A DNA stretch of 9,934 bases from CALACW01 sp002431305 (lineage in GTDB: Bacteria > Bacillota > Clostridia > Oscillospirales > Acutalibacteraceae): the NCBI GenBank assembly GCA_937890355.1, contig CALACW010000108.1:1-9934 (forward strand), given 5' to 3'. Under the pieces are notes generated by a model. The model did no database searches. It worked only from the letters and a program-made list of their open reading frames with translations, and was not told the origin of the DNA. Numbering within the stretch: position 1 is the first letter of the stretch; the number at the start of each line of letters is the position of its first letter. Positions 6,993 to 9,934 of the stretch are shown here, piece by piece. Position numbers and translations under genes: made by a program.

Positions 6993-8012
6993 TTAAAGCA
7001 TTTCGTATCCCGGAATCTTGTGTATTTCGGGCAAAATTCCGATATCTTTTCCCGAGAGGCTGTAATTCTGGAACATATCGTATCCCGGCAGGACATTGCC
7101 TTCAATCAGCACGGGTTTGTCCGCGGTAATTGCGGCATCCCAGCCGATATATCCGACCTCTGGTACAACATCGGCGCCCTTTTTGCACAGATCGACAGCC
7201 TCTTTGTGCATGGGGACCTCGAACGATGTAACATCAACGCCCGTCAGCGGGTGTTTATCATAGAAAAGTCCCGTCTTATCGCAGAAAGCCCTGGACGCGG
7301 ACTTTCCGTTTTTATCGAGGAGAATATACATTCCTCCGCTCGTAATATTGTCAACATCCTTCGTTCCGTTGCCGAATCTCAGCAGCGAATAAAGATAATG
7401 AACATCGCCGTTTTTGTCTCTTAATGTTACGATGCGGACGGAGTTTACGCTCCTAGGACAGAGTTCGTTCATTTTTTTGTGCTGTTCAATCTTCTGTTCA
7501 ATAAGAACCTGACCGTTTGATTTAAGCTCGTTATAGAGCGAATTAAAATCCGTATTATCGTCCGAGTCGACTTTTTTAATCATCTGACCGCCGAACGAAC
7601 GCGGGTATTTTGCAAACACCGTTTTGTGTTTTTTGCAGAAATCTTTAAACTTCTTTTCGTCAGCCTTTTCGAGATTGATCCACTCTCTGCCGATAAAATC
7701 GGAGAAAGCCTCGTTGAACTTGAGTTTATCCTTAAACATACACGTAAACTCGGGGTTGTTAGCCTGCTTTGAAAGCGCAGCGTTTTTATTGTAAGTCAGG
7801 AATGTTCCGCGGTTTTTGCCCTTGACCTTAGCGAAACCGAAAACCGTGTAGTCAAGATAGCCGATGCCGTATTTGAGCGCGCACACGCACATGTCGGCGG
7901 CGGTCGAAACCCGGTTAGCGCCGTAATTTTCATGAATCCGGGAGATGTACATATTCATACGCTTGAGGCTCATTGACTTGACTCTCGCCGTTAAATTTTT
8001 CAGACTGCCCAT
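6993..8012 (-). CDS. sugar-transfer associated ATP-grasp domain protein
   Basis: A 339-residue protein from the ATG at 8012. AGGCGG lies 8 bases upstream of it, giving MGSLKNLTARV. The alternative ATG at 8075 adds 21 residues, lies inside the recombination site and has no ribosome site. In the 360-residue numbering of the longer form, ATP-grasp features include AKYPRSFGGQ (155-164, Lys156 probable ATP lysine), LIEQKIEQH (191-199), SVNSVRIVT (209-217), DNITSGGM (242-249), GYIGWDAAIT (308-317) and LIEGN (323-327). The GWDxAIT...LIEGN ending is typical of the ATP-grasp family found beside glycosyltransferases and hexapeptide acyltransferases in surface polysaccharide loci. It may be an amino-acid or peptide ligase on a glycan; the substrate is unknown. 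It stands alone here, divergent from a recombinase, downstream of an invertible-type promoter. Confidence 0.85.
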   Translation of the reverse strand: MGSLKNLTARVKSMSLKRMNMYISRIHENYGANRVSTAADMCVCALKYGIGYLDYTVFGFAKVKGKNRGTFLTYNKNAALSKQANNPEFTCMFKDKLKFNEAFSDFIGREWINLEKADEKKFKDFCKKHKTVFAKYPRSFGGQMIKKVDSDDNTDFNSLYNELKSNGQVLIEQKIEQHKKMNELCPRSVNSVRIVTLRDKNGDVHYLYSLLRFGNGTKDVDNITSGGMYILLDKNGKSASRAFCDKTGLFYDKHPLTGVDVTSFEVPMHKEAVDLCKKGADVVPEVGYIGWDAAITADKPVLIEGNVLPGYDMFQNYSLSGKDIGILPEIHKIPGYEML

Positions 8013-8034
8013 AATAAAACCCGCCTTTAAGAAT

Positions 8035-8059
8035 GCCGTCGGCGATTTTCGCCGGCGGC
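8035..8059 (-). promoter_or_regulatory. GC-rich leader hairpin upstream of the ATP-grasp gene
   Basis: Arms 8035-8045 and 8049-8059 form an 11-bp stem with one mismatch and a 3-base loop. It is very GC-rich (GCCG...CGGC) within AT-rich surroundings. On the minus strand it lies between the recombination core site and the AGGCGG ribosome site of the ATP-grasp gene. No T-run follows, so it is not a simple terminator. It may shield the leader from read-through translation or stabilise it. If translation starts at 8075 instead, this sequence would be coding. Confidence 0.5.
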
Positions 8060-8060
8060 A

Positions 8061-8085
8061 ATCATATAGTTTCATACTATATGAT
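8061..8085. repeat. left recombinase core site (inverted repeat, IRL)
   Basis: Perfect 10-bp arms ATCATATAGT / ACTATATGAT surround a 5-base spacer TTCAT, the layout of a tyrosine-recombinase crossover core. Bases 8065-8084 (TATAGTTTCATACTATATGA) recur exactly, in reverse complement, at 9150-9169 on the far side of the recombinase gene. The asymmetric spacer reads TTCAT here and ATGAA at the right site. The sites are therefore in opposite orientation, which predicts inversion and not excision. Confidence 0.8.
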
Positions 8086-8094
8086 AAAAATATC

Positions 8095-8123
8095 TTTCGA
8101 AATGATTATATCAAATATATTAT
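8095..8123 (+). promoter_or_regulatory. possible promoter of the recombinase gene
   Basis: TTTCGA (8095-8100) and TATTAT (8118-8123) are 17 bases apart. The -10 is good but the -35 is poor. It overlaps the opposite-strand promoter for the ATP-grasp gene, so the two could compete. Other AT-rich -10-like hexamers nearby make the exact position uncertain. Confidence 0.3.
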
Positions 8124-8133
8124 AACAAAACAA
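8105..8133 (-). promoter_or_regulatory. promoter driving the ATP-grasp gene, inside the invertible segment
   Basis: On the minus strand, TTGTTT (8133-8128) is followed after 17 bases by a perfect TATAAT (8110-8105). Transcription would begin near 8098, cross the core site at 8061-8085 and reach the ATP-grasp start at 8012. The promoter lies on the recombinase side of the core site, so inversion between the two sites would point it away from this gene. Confidence 0.6.
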
Positions 8134-8172
8134 GCAAAAAATATTTGCAAATTTCTTTTCGGAGGTATTTTT

Positions 8173-9132
8173 ATGTCAGAAAAAATGTCGGAACGAGCAG
8201 AAAACACGGTATTCAACAAACTTATCGACAACTTTTTTATCACGGAACGATTCAGGGTTAAGGAATCCACATTTTCGCACTACAAAAATATTACGGATTC
8301 TCATATACGTCCCGAACTCGGGCAAGCCCGGCTGCGCGATATCGATTCAACCGCCGTCGAGCGTTTTTCGTATAAACTCATGACAGACGGCAGAAAGGAC
8401 GGAACCGGCGGACTGTCGGCAAAAACGGTCAGGGATATACTCTCGATTCTTAAAATGATACTTTTATACGCAACGGAAAAAGGGTATCTTGACGAGAAGG
8501 TGCTTAAATTTTCGCTTCCGAGAATAAAGAAGCAAAAAGCGGACATTTTGAAAAAAGAGGAAACAAAAATACTGAAATCAAAAGCTCTGGAAAGCCGGGA
8601 CGCATATAAATTCGGCGTTTTTCTGTGCCTGTACACGGGGTTGAGGATAGGGGAAATCTGCGCGCTCAGGTGGGAGGATATCGACCTCATAAACGGCGTG
8701 CTGTACGTTAACAGAACAATGCTCAGAATTTACTCGACGGACGAAAATCCTCAAAAAAAGACAAAAATAATTACCGACTCGCCGAAAACCGAATCCGGCA
8801 GACGTGCGATACCCCTGCCCTCGTCGGTGTGCAGGGAGCTTAAAATCAGAAGCACGGACAACCCGTCATGCTACGTCCTGACAAATTCGCCCAAATACAT
8901 CGAACCGCGTCTGTATTATTCAAAATATAAAAATTTTCTCAAGGAATGCGGTGTTTCCGACCACAGTTTCCACGCGCTCAGACATACATTCGCAACGCAG
9001 TGCGCTTCCCTCGGATTCGACCCGAAATCCCTGTCGGAGATACTGGGACATTCAGATGTAAAAATTACACTGGAGAGATATGTACATCCGTCTATGGATA
9101 TTAAGAGAAATTATATGAACAAACTCGATTGA
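8173..9132 (+). CDS. tyrosine recombinase (site-specific integrase family)
   Basis: A 319-residue protein starting at the ATG at 8173, seven bases after GGAGG (8161-8165). The frame is open further upstream but without a ribosome site. An N-terminal SAM-like DNA-binding domain (about 10-115, with TFSHYKNITDSHIRPELG and AKTVRDILSILKMILLYA) precedes the catalytic domain. All catalytic residues are present: Arg158 (TGLRIGE), Lys205 (SPKTESGRRAIPLP), His267 and Arg270 (HALRHTFAT), His293 (LGHSDV) and Tyr303 (ERYVHP). The enzyme should cut and rejoin DNA at core sites through a 3'-phosphotyrosine. The gene is bracketed by a perfect 20-bp inverted repeat with core-site structure, and no other phage or conjugation genes are near. 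A dedicated inversion role is therefore more likely than phage integration; that role is inference. Confidence 0.92.
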   Translation: MSEKMSERAENTVFNKLIDNFFITERFRVKESTFSHYKNITDSHIRPELGQARLRDIDSTAVERFSYKLMTDGRKDGTGGLSAKTVRDILSILKMILLYATEKGYLDEKVLKFSLPRIKKQKADILKKEETKILKSKALESRDAYKFGVFLCLYTGLRIGEICALRWEDIDLINGVLYVNRTMLRIYSTDENPQKKTKIITDSPKTESGRRAIPLPSSVCRELKIRSTDNPSCYVLTNSPKYIEPRLYYSKYKNFLKECGVSDHSFHALRHTFATQCASLGFDPKSLSEILGHSDVKITLERYVHPSMDIKRNYMNKLD

Positions 9133-9149
9133 TTCCTTATTTTTCCTGC

Positions 9150-9170
9150 TCATATAGTATGAAACTATAA
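9150..9170. repeat. right recombinase core site (inverted repeat, IRR)
   Basis: Bases 9150-9169 (TCATATAGTATGAAACTATA) are the exact reverse complement of 8065-8084. The inner arm TCATATAGT is complete. The outer arm is ACTATA and then diverges (AGGC), so it is weaker than at the left site. The spacer is ATGAA. It begins 17 bases after the recombinase stop codon. No direct repeat flanks the two 20-mers, so no target-site duplication is seen. Confidence 0.8.
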
Positions 9171-9195
9171 GGCGGATGATGCATTTTGAGCGGAC

Positions 9196-9595
9196 GGGTA
9201 TATATTATAAAAAGAATTCGGAAACGGCGGACGGAATGTTGATAATATAAATTCCGGAGGCATGGCGGCGCCGATTGATATCGATACCGGAACCATAGCC
9301 TACCCCGCGTTCGACAAGGAACAGAATTACTACGAAACTCACCCCATGACGGGGCATTTTCTCGTAGGGCAGGTTATACCGTACCGGGACAGTGCAAAAG
9401 AGATGTGCCTGAAGGCGGCTGAAATCGAAACAGGCATATACGCTATGTCGGCTGGGACGCGGCGATAATGCCGGACGGTCCCCTGCTTGTCGAGGGCAGC
9501 CGCTTCCCCGAACACGATATTTTACAGCTCCCCCCCCGCATGTCCCCGATAAAATCGGCATGCTCCCGAAATTCAGGGAATTTATTGATATATAA
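9196..9595 (+). pseudogene. C-terminal remnant of a second sugar-transfer ATP-grasp gene, frameshifted
   Basis: Pieces in three frames align in order with the C-terminal third of the intact ATP-grasp protein. Frame one has FGNGGRNVDNINSGGM (from 9217) and IDIDTGTIAYPAFDKE, HPMTG and IPYRDSAKEM. Frame two has RYVGWDAAIMPDGPLLVEG (from 9441). Frame three has PHVPDKIGMLPKFREF, ending in TAA at 9593-9595. The first break is an extra TA in ATATA at 9436-9440 and the second lies in the C8 run at 9530-9537. A stop at 9208-9210 and the core site just upstream remove the N-terminal ~230 residues. The sequence differs clearly from the intact gene, so it is a paralogue remnant and not a recent duplicate. 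It points outward on the other side of the recombinase and ends before the terminator at 9631. Confidence 0.8.
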
Positions 9596-9630
9596 AATCG
9601 CTTTTCTCAGACTATTTTATATTAACGCAG

Positions 9631-9670
9631 AAAAAAATCCTGTCGGTTTGTGCTCCGACGGGATTTTTTT
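9631..9670. terminator. strong intrinsic terminator after the ATP-grasp remnant
   Basis: Arms 9631-9646 and 9655-9670 pair over 16 bp with one T-G wobble (core ATCCTGTCGG / CCGACGGGAT) around an 8-base loop. The arms end in A7 and T7 tracts, so it can act in both directions. It follows the remnant's TAA at 9593-9595 by 35 bases, which indicates that the remnant was once a transcribed gene. Confidence 0.88.
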
Positions 9671-9760
9671 CAAAATTGAATTAATATAAAATATACAATA
9701 TGACGGCTTTTCAATAAAATATTTAAGGCGTAAACATTCTTTGTGTAGGTCTTCCCGCAT

Positions 9761-9908
9761 AAGACTTGCAGTAATATGAATAATAACATTGCGTCAGCAA
9801 TATGAAATTTCCGGGTTTCCGAAGGCAAAATCATATTTTAAATTTTCTGCCTTTACCCCGGGAAGACAATGTCTTCCCTGTACTCTGTACCACCTAAAAC
9901 TTTACAAG
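9761..9908 (-). repeat. structured intergenic repeat, copy 2 (inverted; module B then module A)
   Basis: Read on the minus strand, module B (9908-9880, CTTGTAAAGTTTTAGG) comes first and module A (9875-9761) follows directly. In copy 1, module B follows module A. The junction holds a perfect 19-bp palindrome GGGAAGACATTGTCTTCCC (9878-9860). A further GTCTT/AAGAC inverted pair sits at 9750-9765. No open frame or other feature is seen between the terminator at 9670 and this repeat, and nothing recognisable follows it to the window end. Confidence 0.8.
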
Positions 9909-9934
9909 CATTACGGCGTATGACAGCGTTTAAC

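Noticed and set aside
6969..7424. Plus-strand open frame of 151 codons within the ATP-grasp gene
   Set aside because: It lies antisense to conserved ATP-grasp motifs and has no ribosome site or recognisable protein features.
7945..8172. Longer recombinase start (395 codons)
   Set aside because: The extension overlaps the divergent ATP-grasp gene, the core site and the promoter region; GGAGG seven bases before 8173 marks the real start.
8065..9169. Insertion sequence with 20-bp terminal inverted repeats
   Set aside because: The enzyme is a tyrosine recombinase, not a DDE transposase. There is no flanking target duplication, and the repeats have internal two-arm core structure with a spacer.
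8061..9170. Integrated phage or conjugative element with attL/attR
   Set aside because: Integration gives direct att repeats; these are inverted, and no phage, relaxase or tRNA target is present.
9172..9252. Short open frame MMHFERTG... after the right core site
   Set aside because: It is about 24 codons and overlaps the remnant's homologous sequence in another frame, with no sign of being translated.

Overview
The window looks like a chromosomal segment from a spore-forming Clostridia (Firmicutes, probably Oscillospirales-like). The evidence is the sporulation trio ylbJ / yqfC / yqfD, the order phoH-ybeY-era-recO, strong GGAGG-type ribosome sites, AT-rich intergenic stretches and sigma-A / sigma-E-like promoters. 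The genus assignment is inference.

Left part (1-890): the end or middle of an unrecognised membrane/secreted locus whose reading frame is broken near an A6 run, then a bidirectional hairpin terminator. A small four-cysteine protein follows on the minus strand with its own near-consensus sigma-A promoter.

Central part (887-6798): ylbJ runs leftwards, divergent from yqfC-yqfD running rightwards. All three belong to the mother-cell sporulation programme, and a sigma-E-like promoter precedes yqfC. A textbook extended -10 sigma-A promoter at 3573-3600 then starts a compact housekeeping operon. It encodes phoH (KH/P-loop ATPase), ybeY (rRNA maturation endonuclease, 4-base overlap with phoH), era (GTPase for 30S assembly) and recO (recombination mediator). 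The pgpH, dgkA and cdd genes often found inside this cluster in other Firmicutes are absent.

Right part (6799-9934) is an accessory island and the interesting part of the window. A leftward gene for a sugar-transfer-associated ATP-grasp protein and a rightward tyrosine recombinase are divergent. The recombinase is flanked by a perfect 20-bp inverted repeat (8065-8084 and 9150-9169). Each copy has the two-arm, 5-bp-spacer structure of a tyrosine-recombinase core site. The left copy lies between a promoter-like sequence (inside the bracketed segment, pointing out at the ATP-grasp gene) and the gene's ribosome site. This is the architecture of a self-inverting promoter switch that carries its own recombinase. 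Beyond the right site lies a second, outward-facing ATP-grasp remnant: only the C-terminal ~130 residues, with frame breaks, ending at a strong terminator. The whole island is bracketed by an imperfect inverted pair of structured intergenic repeats (6802-6943 and 9761-9908) built of two modules placed in different order in the two copies.

All family names come from motifs read by eye in the translations; no database search was run.
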